NCBI RefSeq assembly: GCF_022808675.1
Contig: NZ_JAKZKV010000007.1
Span: 1 to 64,000, forward strand
Direction of reading: 5' to 3'
Length of the DNA: 64,000 bases
DNA from: Parabacteroides sp. FAFU027
Lineage (GTDB): Bacteria; Bacteroidota; Bacteroidia; Bacteroidales; UBA7332
The translations under genes were made by a program, and so were the position numbers. Position 1 is the first letter of the stretch. Each line of letters starts with the position of its first letter. Below, in pieces: positions 19,801 through 26,794 of this stretch. The notes under the pieces are model-generated. The model was not told the origin of the DNA. It saw nothing but the letters and a program-made list of their open reading frames with translations, and searched no databases.

Positions 19801-20930
19801 CAATCGGTAACAATGCTTTTGCTTATTGCTCCGGATTTAGCGGTAATTTATATCTTCCAGACTCTGTGACAGCGATTGGAGACAATGCCTTCGATGGCTG
19901 CTCCGGACTTAAAGGAGACTTAACCATTCCGAAATCTGTAAAATCAATCGGAAATCACTCATTCGGGCAATGCAGCGGATTAACCGGTAGTTTATTGATT
20001 CCGGATTCGGTTTCATATATCGGCGATTATGCTTTTGCCGGTTGTTCTGGATTTACCGGGGAATTAAGTATTCCATCTGCCATAGATTCAATTGGCAACG
20101 GTATTTTCGAAGGTTGTACTGGACTGACCGGTAATCTGACTATTCCTAATACTATCAAATCAATTGGTTATGATGCTTTCCAGGGATGTAGTAGTCTAAG
20201 TGGCAATTTAGTCATTCCAAACTCTGTTCAGGCAATTGGATGGTCGGCATTTGCCGGATGCTCAGGTTTTACCGGAAATCTTATCATTCCAAACTCTGTT
20301 AAAACAATAGATGCTTATGCATTCTCCGGTTGTAAAGGCTTAAATGGTAGCTTAGCCATTCCCGATTCCCTCTCTATGATCTATTATGGCACATTTAGGG
20401 GATGTAGTGGATTAACCGGTAGTATAAAAATACCGGGAACGGTTACCTATATCTACTGGAATGCTTTTGAAGACTGTAAAAACTTCACAGAGTTGTATTT
20501 ACCCCAAAATATCAAAAAAATAGACGATTACACATTTAAGGGCTGTAGTGGTTTGATGGAAATTAAATCCACAAACCCTGTGCCTCCAACAATTTCCAGC
20601 TATACCTTTAATCAGGTGAATAAATCAAATTGCCTACTTATTGTTCCTAGTGGTTCTATTACGGCCTATCAAACAGCCCTCTACTGGTCTGAATTTTATA
20701 AGGTAATCTCTCTGGGAATCACACCAATAAAGGCTCAGCTATATAATATTTACAGTTCAAATGGTCTGATCATTGTAGAAAAAGTTACAGACGAGGTTAT
20801 TAAAGTTTTCTCAATATCTGGTACACTTATCAAAACAATAAATAGCCAGAAAGGAACTACGACTATTAACTTACCCAAAGGTTCCTATATCGTAAAAGTC
20901 GGAAGCATCACAGAAAAAGTGAATTTATAG
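13803..20930 (+). CDS. Giant BspA-type LRR protein, five tandem modules, 2375 aa
   Basis: The ATG at 13803 starts a clean signal peptide (MKKTIVSFGFALL ... FGQ); the ATG 11 codons upstream would add a hydrophilic leader and is not used here. Five modules begin near residues 22, 290, 630, 1119 and 1741. Each has the same head (TAGTL ... TIDARDVRFMRDSM ... LDLSGV), a variable number of ~23-residue LRR_5 repeats and, at its end, a PPTIYSxTFxQVNK ... CQLIVPxGS cap. The tail (NIYSSNG ... LPKGSYIVKVG) is T9SS type A-like. Likely an elongated surface adhesin. Module lengths grow from about 270 to over 600 residues, pointing to repeat expansion. Confidence 0.88.
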   Translation: MKKTIVSFGFALLAIVAFGQVSKTVNVNTAGSLSSLLSATEKQTVADLTVTGTIDARDVMLMRDSMTMLANLDLSGVNITAYTGIKGTINESFTYPANEMPIFSFCNPYTYSGKVSLKNVKLPISITQIGNYTFFLCSGLSGSFTIPDSVKLIGNGAFGACEGLTGNLTIPYSVTTIGDSAFYDCKGLTGSLIIPNTVTTIGFGAFYLCTGFSELFLPQSLSEISDMAFASCSGLKKITIANPIPPTIYSWTFYQVNKNTCQLIVPPGSELAYQSANYWSDFFAKTPQPKTIHLTTAGTLKDSLSHTDAATIANLSLTGLIDARDVRFMRDSMTVLASLDLSGVCIAAYTGTDGTYSTNTTIYPANEIPKYSFRRPVSPLGKTTLKSIKLPISITSIGDFAFYNCYTLTDSLYIPNSVTSIGDFAFYYCPELVGNLSFTNSLTSIGKSSFFYCKGLKGSLTIPNSVISIGDSAFFYCGGLMGSLTISKSVASINNGVFAGCYGLTGNLTIPNSVTSIGNNAFYKCNGLTGSLVIPDSVISIGNKAFFNCTGFTDLLLPKSLATISDWAFASCTGLKKITDNNPVPPTIYGSTFDQVNKTSCQLIVPSGSELAYQSATYWSDFFANIPQPKTIHLTTAGTLKDSLSYTEAATITDLTVTGTIDARDVRFMRDSMTVLANMDLSGVNISAYTGTLGTNTNIQTTYPVNEMPIYSFRKVDSYQNGNTYLQTIKLPLSITSIGDYAFAYCKGLTGSLIIPDSVHTIGNYAFSDCTGLSGSLVIPNAVTSIGDYAFSMCSGLSDNLIFSSSVKTIGNYAFNHCTKLKGNLNLPNSLITIGNGAFSYCSGFTGNLTLPGSVTSIGDYCFEQCKGLNGNLIIPASVKQIGAYAFNGCNKISGNLTIPESVTYIGSSAFNWCSGFTGNLIIPDFITNIEPGTFSYCSGFNGYLKIGNAVKTIGSNAFQGCTGLTGNLIMPNSIESIGDNAFYNCKNLSGNLTIPDFVTQIGQNAFGKCSGLSGSLSFPKSMTTINWNTFSGCSGITELIIPPSIISIYDWAFSSCTGLTKIVSVHTQPVSIGSYTFDQVNKSAVQLIVPTGSTAAYQSATYWSAFTNITEQDFGFSKKIHVILPGTLGALLNAFDISIISSLSLTGTIDARDIKLIRDSLVSITDLDLSGVNIVSYTGKGGTYTDSLTTYPANELPVYAFSTPGTYSYYNNKSNLKSFKLPSTINSIGNSAFAYCSKLTGNLVIPGSVKSIGDYAFYYCYGFNGNLIIPDSVCMIGDYAFYSCNGFSGNLTISNSVKVIGKSAFSNCNGFYGSLTLPNAVTAVGEYAFSWCGGLTGNIIIPATLDSISSGIFIGCSRLTGSLALPPNIKYIGKNAFQGCSSLSGNLIIPDSIKRIGSYAFGYCYGFTGNLRLSNSLTKIESGTFYGCGGLSGNLTIPNSVITIESSAFAECKGFTGNLTLPNSVKKIGSDAFSYCSGFTEDLVLPSSIDTIEDWAFRGCSGLSGRVSIPSSVKSIESNAFDECWGISEFLVDDNNAYYSSSNGMLLDKNQNLLIQCPLAKQGIVQIPQTVTTIGNHAFYNCNKLTGDLILPDHLKTIGSEAFQGCSGLTGNLTIPNQVRTISYQAFNGCSGFTGRLTIPNSVSTIDWKAFYGCNGFSELFLSQNIEQIYDLTFGPCNNLKKIMSASVVPPLIYSYANPFDQINKNSCQLIVPTGSKTAYKSATYWSDFSNIIEQDFTIRKVIDVITPGTLCNLLNINEADTITDLTVIGFIDARDVRFMRDSMSALINLDLSGVKIASYTGTEGTNSNTLSYYPVNEMPVYSFSKPDEDYPDYYYYYSDPVLLKTIKLPVSITSIGSMAFAYCMRLTGNLMIPDSVIYIGKGAFAYCIQLTGSLNIPNSVTSIGDGAFAYCSGLDGELTIPRSLKTIGDGTFAACYELTGSLMLPNSVKNIGKYAFYGCSNLTGNLIIPDSLTMINDSVFFLCSGLTGNLTIPGVVRTIGNNAFAYCSGFSGNLYLPDSVTAIGDNAFDGCSGLKGDLTIPKSVKSIGNHSFGQCSGLTGSLLIPDSVSYIGDYAFAGCSGFTGELSIPSAIDSIGNGIFEGCTGLTGNLTIPNTIKSIGYDAFQGCSSLSGNLVIPNSVQAIGWSAFAGCSGFTGNLIIPNSVKTIDAYAFSGCKGLNGSLAIPDSLSMIYYGTFRGCSGLTGSIKIPGTVTYIYWNAFEDCKNFTELYLPQNIKKIDDYTFKGCSGLMEIKSTNPVPPTISSYTFNQVNKSNCLLIVPSGSITAYQTALYWSEFYKVISLGITPIKAQLYNIYSSNGLIIVEKVTDEVIKVFSISGTLIKTINSQKGTTTINLPKGSYIVKVGSITEKVNL

Positions 20931-20960
20931 AATGAAGCCTTCGTTGAGTAGTTAATGAGT

Positions 20961-20995
20961 AAAACCTGACAGGTAATAAAGATCTGTCAGGTTTT
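20961..20995 (+). terminator. AACCTGACAGG-family palindrome, copy 4
   Basis: AAAACCTGACAG and CTGTCAGGTTTT arms around an 11-nt loop, 30 nt after the giant BspA stop, followed by T-rich sequence. Confidence 0.65.
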
Positions 20996-21005
20996 AGTCC
21001 TTCTA

Positions 21006-21294
21006 TCAGTCTGGATCAGCCCTAAAGCAACCAGATATTGAAATCATATCTTCCATAACTAAGCCTCCCGGGGCAAATTCAGGTTCAAATGCTGACATTA
21101 GGGAGTCTTATGAGTTCCGGATCTCTGAAAACGCTTTTGTTTTAAAGTAATGATTCAGGGCTTTTTCCATATCTACCGAGAAAAGGTATCCCTTGTAAAT
21201 ATCCGGCATTCCGGTCATGAAAGTCGAACCGACCGTATCTTCTTGAGATTCACAATAGCATGATCCGTTATACTGAATAACATGAAGTATATCT
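21006..21294 (-). pseudogene. Possible gene remnant on the minus strand
   Basis: Reading right to left, an open stretch encodes ...YNGSCYCESQEDTVGS and MPDIYKGYLFSVDMEKALNH, stops at TAA (21108-21110), then continues in the same frame as DSLMSAFEPEFAPGG before TGA at 21006. No start codon with a plausible leader is visible and the family is not recognised. It looks protein-like in composition but broken. Low certainty. Confidence 0.3.
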
Positions 21295-21439
21295 TAATTC
21301 ATTGTTCTGCAAGATGTAACAAAAACAACAGATAAGCACGATATTATTCCGCCCGGTTATTTTCATAGGATAAGAGGTTATTTATGGGTAAATATTCAGA
21401 AGATCTATTTGTAACAAATTCCCGGCTTATTTCATTTTA

Positions 21440-21633
21440 GAGCCTGTTTAAATTTTATTGCGATACTTTTTCAGGACTATTTTGAGGTAGATTTTTTGCT
21501 TTGATTTCGCAGATTCAGCGGGCTAAATCAAGAAAGGAAAGTGAAAAATATGCCCAAAAGAGACTAAAAAAGGAGCAAAGAAAGGAGACTCTTCTCCTTT
21601 ATGAAAATGTTTCGGTAAAATTTAAACAGGCTC
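21440..21633. mobile_element. MITE-like element, copy A, with TTA target duplication
   Basis: Terminal inverted repeats GAGCCTGTTTAAATTTTA, perfect over 18 bp (19 if the flanking A/T is counted), flanked on both sides by TTA (21437-21439 and 21634-21636). The interior contains GATTCAGCGGGCTAAATC, a near-palindrome. The whole 194-bp element matches copy B at 31598-31790 in the opposite orientation. No transposase is encoded. A TNA-type 3-bp duplication is known for some IS5-family elements, a possible source of mobility. Confidence 0.8.
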
Positions 21634-21636
21634 TTA

Positions 21637-21885
21637 AACTCTTATCGCCTAAAAACCACAACTTTCTATATTACAGGATTGTTTTATACATAAGATTGCC
21701 AATCAACGCCCATTAACAAACAGAGATTTAACAGGACTCCGCACTTGCTCCCGCAAACAAGTGCATCCGGAACCGGAATCTCAGTCGGACTCTTAAAACC
21801 TTTGTTTATGAATATACTGTAAATCCCGTGTATTATCTGGAAAAGAGATATTACAACAATCAATTCAACCCTAAACATTTAAACT
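21637..21885. other. Intergenic, nothing recognised
   Basis: AT-rich sequence between MITE copy A and the lipocalin-like gene. I see no gene, repeat or clear promoter. Confidence 0.4.
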
Positions 21886-22329
21886 ATGAAACGATTTATT
21901 ACTCTGCTTATCGTTGCAATCACTGCAACGTTGAGCTATGGACTGAAAAAAGCTGTTCCTATCGAAGGTACCTGGCAAATGGTACATGCTCAATACTACC
22001 ATTTGGATTCGTTAATGTCTCAGTTTTCGGCAAAAGATGGAGATTTCCAATGGAAAACATTCTGCAAAGGTTATTTTATGGCCGTATATCAGTCCATAAA
22101 TAACAATAAGCCAGGAAATAGCGGAGTTTGCGGAAAGTACGTATTGAAAGGAAATAACCTGGAGGAAACACTGGATAGCCACTTTCCGGATGCGATTAAA
22201 TATTTTGGCAAAAAGCCTTTGTACAATGTACAAATTAAAGGTGATTCGCTGATTCAGACCGGACCGTACAATGAAGACGGAAGAGCGATCCTTTTCCACT
22301 TTATAGAAAAATATGTACGGGTGAAATAG
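21886..22329 (+). CDS. Small secreted lipocalin-like protein (DUF4488-like), copy B
   Basis: 147 residues, signal peptide 1-20, mature start EGTWQMVHAQYYHLDSLM, end IQTGPYNEDGRAILFHFIEKYVRVK. It is the paralog of 10818-11261: the first ~45 residues are almost identical and the rest diverges moderately. It is followed by an intact barrel gene, so this locus shows the original gene order that has been partly deleted at the other copy. Function unknown. Confidence 0.75.
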   Translation: MKRFITLLIVAITATLSYGLKKAVPIEGTWQMVHAQYYHLDSLMSQFSAKDGDFQWKTFCKGYFMAVYQSINNNKPGNSGVCGKYVLKGNNLEETLDSHFPDAIKYFGKKPLYNVQIKGDSLIQTGPYNEDGRAILFHFIEKYVRVK

Positions 22330-22352
22330 AATATGTATGGATAATGAGACGA

Positions 22353-22383
22353 AATCTAACAGGTTTTCAAAACCTGTTAGGTT
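22353..22383 (+). terminator. AATCTAACAGG-family palindrome, copy 5
   Basis: AATCTAACAGGTTTT / AAAACCTGTTAGGTT around a single C, with one mismatch. It lies between the lipocalin-like gene and the barrel gene. Relative to copies 1 and 2 the G:C pair inside the arm has become A:T on both sides. Confidence 0.65.
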
Positions 22384-22427
22384 TGGCCTTTTGGTCAGTA
22401 CTATTGAACAATAAACTTCGGCAGAAT

Positions 22428-23123
22428 ATGAATACACAACGACAATTTCTCATCCGGACCAGAAGTACAAAAGCTCTGATTCTTACATCCATTCTCTTTT
22501 TTCTCGGCTGTTTTGCTTCTACAGCCCAGATTGTCAACACATATTATGAAAAAGCCAATATTATCTACAAAGGAGATATGGAGTGTACTGTCAATTACTC
22601 CCTTCATAAGTCTTGCTCCGATGTCCTGTTACCATCGGAAATTTTAGGTACAAACCACGTAGGTGTCAGATTGGGATATGGGATTAACAAAACATTCGAT
22701 CTGAAAGTCAGGTACGAACGATTCATGCAAAATAATAAAGATATGTCAGGTGACTTTAATTATGTCGCAATATCACCACGTATTACACTTAAAGAAGACA
22801 TACTATCCGGTGCGTTGGATGTCAGCAGCTATTTTTCAGGAAACACTCACTATGAGTTCATTGGTCCCCGGTTGATACTATCTTTTAATATTTCAAACAG
22901 ATTTGATGTAACCACAGGTACTAAACTCGATTTAGCACTTAACAGGGAGCATTATTCGTATTGGGGTGGAAATTTGGGTTGCGGTATAAGCTCTGACCTG
23001 AACAAATGGGCAATACGACCTGAAATTGGTGCAACCTTTAATGTCAGGAATGTAACCAACATAATATGGAACTTCGGATTGGCTTTTGTCGTAAATTTCA
23101 ATACCTGTAAGATATTATACTAA
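22428..23123 (+). CDS. Outer-membrane beta-barrel-like protein, 231 aa
   Basis: The ATG at 22428 is chosen because the hairpin at 22353-22383 would otherwise be translated. The N-terminus has an arginine-rich start and a hydrophobic signal (about residues 18-33, ending STAQ). The mature part has GVRLGYGINKTFDLKVRYERF, then repeated amphipathic strands ending in WNFGLAFVVNFN, as in small barrels with a C-terminal aromatic/hydrophobic strand. A decayed copy of its C-terminal third lies at 11265-11537. Role unknown; it travels with the lipocalin-like gene. Confidence 0.7.
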   Translation: MNTQRQFLIRTRSTKALILTSILFFLGCFASTAQIVNTYYEKANIIYKGDMECTVNYSLHKSCSDVLLPSEILGTNHVGVRLGYGINKTFDLKVRYERFMQNNKDMSGDFNYVAISPRITLKEDILSGALDVSSYFSGNTHYEFIGPRLILSFNISNRFDVTTGTKLDLALNREHYSYWGGNLGCGISSDLNKWAIRPEIGATFNVRNVTNIIWNFGLAFVVNFNTCKILY

Positions 23124-23182
23124 GCATCAATGGAATATGTTCACTCATGCAATCAGGACTCCGGATCAGCAATAATAAGGAA

Positions 23183-23221
23183 CCGGGCGATACCTGGTCT
23201 GGAAATCAGGATATCGCCCGG
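23183..23221. terminator. Terminator between convergent genes
   Basis: CCGGGCGATACCTG pairs with CAGGATATCGCCCGG with a single-base bulge. It sits between the barrel gene (+) and nadC (-). Confidence 0.7.
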
Positions 23222-23257
23222 AAATAATATATTTCCCGAAACTGTCGGGTAGTGTTA

Positions 23258-24097
23258 TCAGCAAGCCTTAAAGCTTAAATCAAGACTCTTTACCGAGTGG
23301 GTCAATGCCCCTACAGAAATAAAGTCAACGCCACATTCAGCATACTGACGAAGAGTTTCGAAAGTAATACCACCTGACGATTCCGTTTCATATTTACCAC
23401 CTATGCGATCAACGGCTTTGCAGGTCAGCTCGGGAGTAAAGTTATCGAGCATAATACGGTTGATGCCGCCTGTTTGCATGACCTCTTCAAGTTCTTCCAT
23501 CGAACGAACTTCTACCTCAATGGTCAGATCTTTCCCTTTTTCCTTCAGATATTCCTGAGCACGAAGAATCGCATTCCTGATTCCTCCGGCAAAGTCAATG
23601 TGATTATCCTTCAGCATAATGGCATCATAAAGGCCGATGCGGTGATTTACACCACCTCCGATTTTCACAGCTGCCTTCTCTATAAGACGCATGCCGGGAG
23701 TGGTTTTGCGGGTATCCAGCACTTTGGTTTTAAGACCGGCAAGTTCGTTTACATAACAGCGGGTGGTGGTGGCCACACCACTCATGCGTTGCATTACATT
23801 AAGCATCAGACGCTCTATTTGCAGAAGCGAACGCTCCTTTCCCTCAACGGTAAAAACGATATCTCCGGGTTTTACCTCAGCTCCATCCTGAATGAAGACT
23901 TCGACTTTGAGAGTAGGATCAAAACGTTTAAGAATATGTTGAGCCAATTCAACACCGGCAATCACACCGGGATCTTTAACTAATAGTTTTGCTTTGCCTG
24001 TGGCAGATTCGGGAATGCAACAAAATGTGCTATGATCGCCATCGCCTATATCTTCTCTAAGGGCAATGTCAATCAATTGATCGATTAATTCATTCAT
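23258..24097 (-). CDS. nadC: Quinolinate phosphoribosyltransferase (decarboxylating) NadC
   Basis: Makes nicotinate mononucleotide from quinolinate and PRPP in NAD synthesis; cytosolic. All family landmarks are present: LREDIGDGD near residue 13, DTRKTTPGMR at 128-137, GGGVNHR at 147-153, MLKDNH at 161-166, EVEVR at 194-198 and the C-terminal SVGALTHS. Length 279 is normal. It overlaps the end of the upstream DUF4783 gene by 8 nt, so the two are translationally linked. nadA and nadB are not in the window. Confidence 0.96.
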   Translation of the reverse strand: MNELIDQLIDIALREDIGDGDHSTFCCIPESATGKAKLLVKDPGVIAGVELAQHILKRFDPTLKVEVFIQDGAEVKPGDIVFTVEGKERSLLQIERLMLNVMQRMSGVATTTRCYVNELAGLKTKVLDTRKTTPGMRLIEKAAVKIGGGVNHRIGLYDAIMLKDNHIDFAGGIRNAILRAQEYLKEKGKDLTIEVEVRSMEELEEVMQTGGINRIMLDNFTPELTCKAVDRIGGKYETESSGGITFETLRQYAECGVDFISVGALTHSVKSLDLSFKAC

Positions 24098-24479
24098 TGG
24101 AAGGTTCGATTCGTATCTGGCTGATTAGATATTGTGTATTTACTTTTTTGAAGAGCAGGTGCACGCGGTAATTTCCCCGTGCTGTCGTTAAAGAACAGAC
24201 CATAAACTTGGTTTCGCCACGATTCCCCTGGTGAATAATAGTAAAATCCTTCGGTGAAACGGAACGCAAAAAGCGCGTAACCAAAATCACACACTCATCG
24301 TGGTTTACAGATGAATCTTCTGACGGTAAAATCAGATCGACTGACGAACTGATCTGGTCAGACATCAGCGAGAGATTGGCTTTCTGGAATGCAGTCTCAA
24401 TATCAGATGCATCCTGAGCAAAGAGTCTGCTCACCGAGAACAGACAGGTTGCGATTATGATTAAAAAGAAACGTTTCAT
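24090..24479 (-). CDS. DUF4783 secreted protein, 129 aa
   Basis: Signal peptide about residues 1-21 (ends LFAQ). The mature part (AFQKANLSLMSDQISSSVDLILP ... VTRFLRS ... FTIIHQG) fits DUF4783, an NTF2-like envelope family I associate with Bacteroidetes. No known reaction. It is the first gene of a two-gene operon with nadC, overlapping it by 8 nt. A TAAATTTG box at 24590-24597 (minus strand) is the likely promoter, leaving a leader of about 100 nt. Confidence 0.8.
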   Translation of the reverse strand: MKRFFLIIIATCLFSVSRLFAQDASDIETAFQKANLSLMSDQISSSVDLILPSEDSSVNHDECVILVTRFLRSVSPKDFTIIHQGNRGETKFMVCSLTTARGNYRVHLLFKKVNTQYLISQIRIEPSNE

Positions 24480-24589
24480 GAGACCTTGATTTTTTTGGTT
24501 TTGGCTTCACTTGGAACTTGCATTGGATACAATCTCTAAAATAGAAATGCTGAATGCCCGTTTCATGATGATTTGCCTGAAATACAATA

Positions 24590-24597
24590 CAAATTTA
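24590..24597 (-). promoter_or_regulatory. -7 box for the DUF4783-nadC operon
   Basis: TAAATTTG on the minus strand fits the Bacteroidetes TAnnTTTG box; the -33 element is weak. Confidence 0.4.
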
Positions 24598-24672
24598 CTC
24601 AGAAAAACCGTAAATTCGCCTCCCAAACGACAAAAACCAACTTTTCACCCATTTAAAGCTGTTACTTATTAA

Positions 24673-25146
24673 ATGAAGATAGCGCTGATCGCCGTAGGAA
24701 GAACCACCGAAAAATATTTCACCGAAGCTATTGATGAATATCGTAACCGACTGAAATTCTACCTTCCCTTTGAATTTGAAATTATTCCCGAGCTCAAGAA
24801 CACCAAGAGCATGAGCGAGTCTCAGCAAAAGGAGAAAGAGGGGGAACTGATATTAAAACAACTGCAACCCGGAGATGTTTTGGTTCTACTCGATGAACAT
24901 GGCAAAGAGTTTACTTCAATGAAATTTGCCGACTATATTGAGAAAAAGATGCATTCGGTATCGAAACGTTTGGTCTTTGTCATTGGAGGGCCTTATGGCT
25001 TTTCGGATAAAGTGTATGCAGCGGCGCAGGAAAAGATTTCGGTATCGAAAATGACCTTTTCACACCAGATGATCCGCATGATATTTCTGGAACAGCTTTA
25101 CCGGGCCATGACTATCCTGAATAACGAACCATATCACCACGAATAA
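24673..25146 (+). CDS. rlmH: 23S rRNA pseudouridine-1915 N3-methyltransferase RlmH
   Basis: A SPOUT-class methyltransferase acting on helix 69 of assembled 70S ribosomes. Visible features: start MKIALIAVGR, LLDEHGKEFTS at 72-82, the SAM-binding knot VIGGPYGF at 103-110, and LEQLYRAMTILN then YHH at the C-terminus. Length 157 is typical. It is a single gene transcribed away from the DUF4783-nadC operon. Confidence 0.96.
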   Translation: MKIALIAVGRTTEKYFTEAIDEYRNRLKFYLPFEFEIIPELKNTKSMSESQQKEKEGELILKQLQPGDVLVLLDEHGKEFTSMKFADYIEKKMHSVSKRLVFVIGGPYGFSDKVYAAAQEKISVSKMTFSHQMIRMIFLEQLYRAMTILNNEPYHHE

Positions 25147-25262
25147 TTGACCATTTAGCAATTTACTATTTACAATTGACATCTTCGTGATTCGATACTT
25201 ACAAATAGTAAATTGAGGCCCCAAATAGTAAATTGTAAATCCATAAATTGTACATATACAAG

Positions 25263-26441
25263 ATGTTTAAAAACGAAATTTTACCTGAGCTCAGCAACCG
25301 CTGGAAAGCCATACAGAAAGAGATGGCCAGACAAGGCACCGAAGGTTGCTTACTGGCAGGAAATGTCAACCTGTTTTATGTGGCTGACCGTGTATTCAGC
25401 GGTTACTTTTATTTGCCGGTAGAAGGCAGTCCTTTCTTCTTTGTGAAACGTCCGGTAGGTCTCAAAGGTGAAAACGTATATTATATCCGCAAACCGGAAC
25501 AAATCGCAGAGATTCTGGCAGAGGAAGGTATCACAACTCCAAAGACACTGATGCTGGAGCTTGACGAACTGAGCTACAACGACGTTACCCGTCTGCAATC
25601 CATCTTTACACCGGAACAGACCTTCAATGCAACCGCCGTATTACGCAAAGTGCGTACCATCAAATCGGCTTATGAGATTGGCCTGCTGCGCCATTCAGGA
25701 CTTTTGCACGCAGCTTGTTACAGCGAAGTACCGCAACTCTACAAACCGGGCATGACCGACATCGACTTCTCTATCGAAATCGAACGTCTGTTCCGTCAGA
25801 AAGGAGCCTTGGGACATTTCCGGGTATTCGGGCAATCGATGGAAATCTTTATGGGAAGTGTAATTGCCGGGGACAATGCTGATGCACCTTCGCCTTATGA
25901 TTTTGCAATGGGCGGTAGCGGCTTGCACAGCTCCTTACCGGTCGGTGGAAACGGAACAGTCCTGACTCCGGGAACAGCCATTATGGTGGATATGGGAGGA
26001 ACTTTTACCGGATATATTTCGGATATGACCCGCGTATTTTCGGTAGGCAAAGTGGCTCCGCTGGCTTATAATGCACACCAGTTGGCCCTGGAGATTCAGA
26101 GCGACATTGTAGCTATCGCCAAACCAGGTGTAGCAACTGCAGAGCTTTACAACATGGCCATTGAAAAGGTAAAAAAACATGACCTTCTCCCCTACTTCAT
26201 GGGATACAGCCAACAGGCCGGATTCATCGGTCACGGCATCGGTATCCAAATCAACGAATCGCCTGTACTGGCTCCACGTTCGAAAGAGATCCTGACCGAA
26301 GGCCACATCTTTGCCCTCGAACCTAAATTCGTAATCCCTGGCACGGGAGCTGTGGGTGTAGAAAATACTTTTGTAGTAAATGCCGACGGTATCGAAAAGC
26401 TGACTGTCCTTAATGAGGAGATTGTAGAACTTCCTTGTTGA
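25263..26441 (+). CDS. M24 family Xaa-Pro-type aminopeptidase
   Basis: A metallopeptidase of the pita-bread fold with an N-terminal creatinase-like domain (about 1-135). The five metal ligands expected in the family are all visible: D243 and D254 (VDMGG ... SDMTR), H324 (GHGIG), E353 (LEPKF) and E367 (VENTF). Cytosolic; probably trims N-terminal residues before proline, substrate not certain. The ATG at 25263 is preferred over a TTG five codons earlier. AT-rich short repeats fill the upstream 100 nt and a strong terminator follows. Confidence 0.9.
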   Translation: MFKNEILPELSNRWKAIQKEMARQGTEGCLLAGNVNLFYVADRVFSGYFYLPVEGSPFFFVKRPVGLKGENVYYIRKPEQIAEILAEEGITTPKTLMLELDELSYNDVTRLQSIFTPEQTFNATAVLRKVRTIKSAYEIGLLRHSGLLHAACYSEVPQLYKPGMTDIDFSIEIERLFRQKGALGHFRVFGQSMEIFMGSVIAGDNADAPSPYDFAMGGSGLHSSLPVGGNGTVLTPGTAIMVDMGGTFTGYISDMTRVFSVGKVAPLAYNAHQLALEIQSDIVAIAKPGVATAELYNMAIEKVKKHDLLPYFMGYSQQAGFIGHGIGIQINESPVLAPRSKEILTEGHIFALEPKFVIPGTGAVGVENTFVVNADGIEKLTVLNEEIVELPC

Positions 26442-26462
26442 GTTCTTCGACATAGAAAAGAG

Positions 26463-26492
26463 AAGCCGGAACAATGTCAATCGTTCCGGCTT
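26463..26492 (+). terminator. Rho-independent terminator after the M24 peptidase
   Basis: AAGCCGGAAC / GTTCCGGCTT arms with a 10-nt loop, then TGTTTTATT. Confidence 0.85.
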
Positions 26493-26515
26493 GTTTTATT
26501 CAATTAAACGGTATT

Positions 26516-26752
26516 TCTACCGCCTCTCGTGAAGCTGCGAACGGCTCTCGCTGTTCATCTACCACCTATCGCGAAGCTACTACCGCTTCTTGTAGTATTT
26601 CTACCACCTCTCGTAAGATTTCTACCGGTTATCGTGAAGCTGCGAACACTTCTCGTGATTCTTCTACCGCCTCTCGTGAAACTACTACCGGCTCTCGTAG
26701 TATTTCTACCACTTCTCGTGAAACGGCGAACACCTCTCGCGGTTCTTCTACC
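26516..26752. repeat. Tandem array, exact 21-bp period, 11 units plus a partial
   Basis: Eleven consecutive 21-bp units (26516-26746) without a single indel. The core consensus is CTACCGGCTCTCGTGAAGCT with the first base T or A; every few units the start is GCGAAC instead of TCTACC. It lies between the peptidase terminator and the 3' end of ybaK, so between convergent genes. The same unit forms the array at 57415-57561. Two reading frames stay open simply because 21 is a multiple of three. Confidence 0.9.
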
Positions 26753-26794
26753 TACGAAATTGTATTATCTCATTTATTCGCCTGAATAACAGAG

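Noticed and set aside
21501-21716. 71-aa open frame in MITE copy A
   Set aside because: It spans the element's right end; copy B does not keep the frame, so it is not coding.
22344-22427. Upstream ATG of the barrel gene at 22344
   Set aside because: The first 28 codons would be the palindrome sequence; the ATG at 22428 begins the signal peptide.
26474-26789. Two overlapping open frames in the 26.5-kb array (7-residue repeats such as STASREA)
   Set aside because: The frames are open because the array period is a multiple of three. They start inside or next to the peptidase terminator, and the related array at 57.4 kb has no matching start. I treat the region as a DNA repeat.
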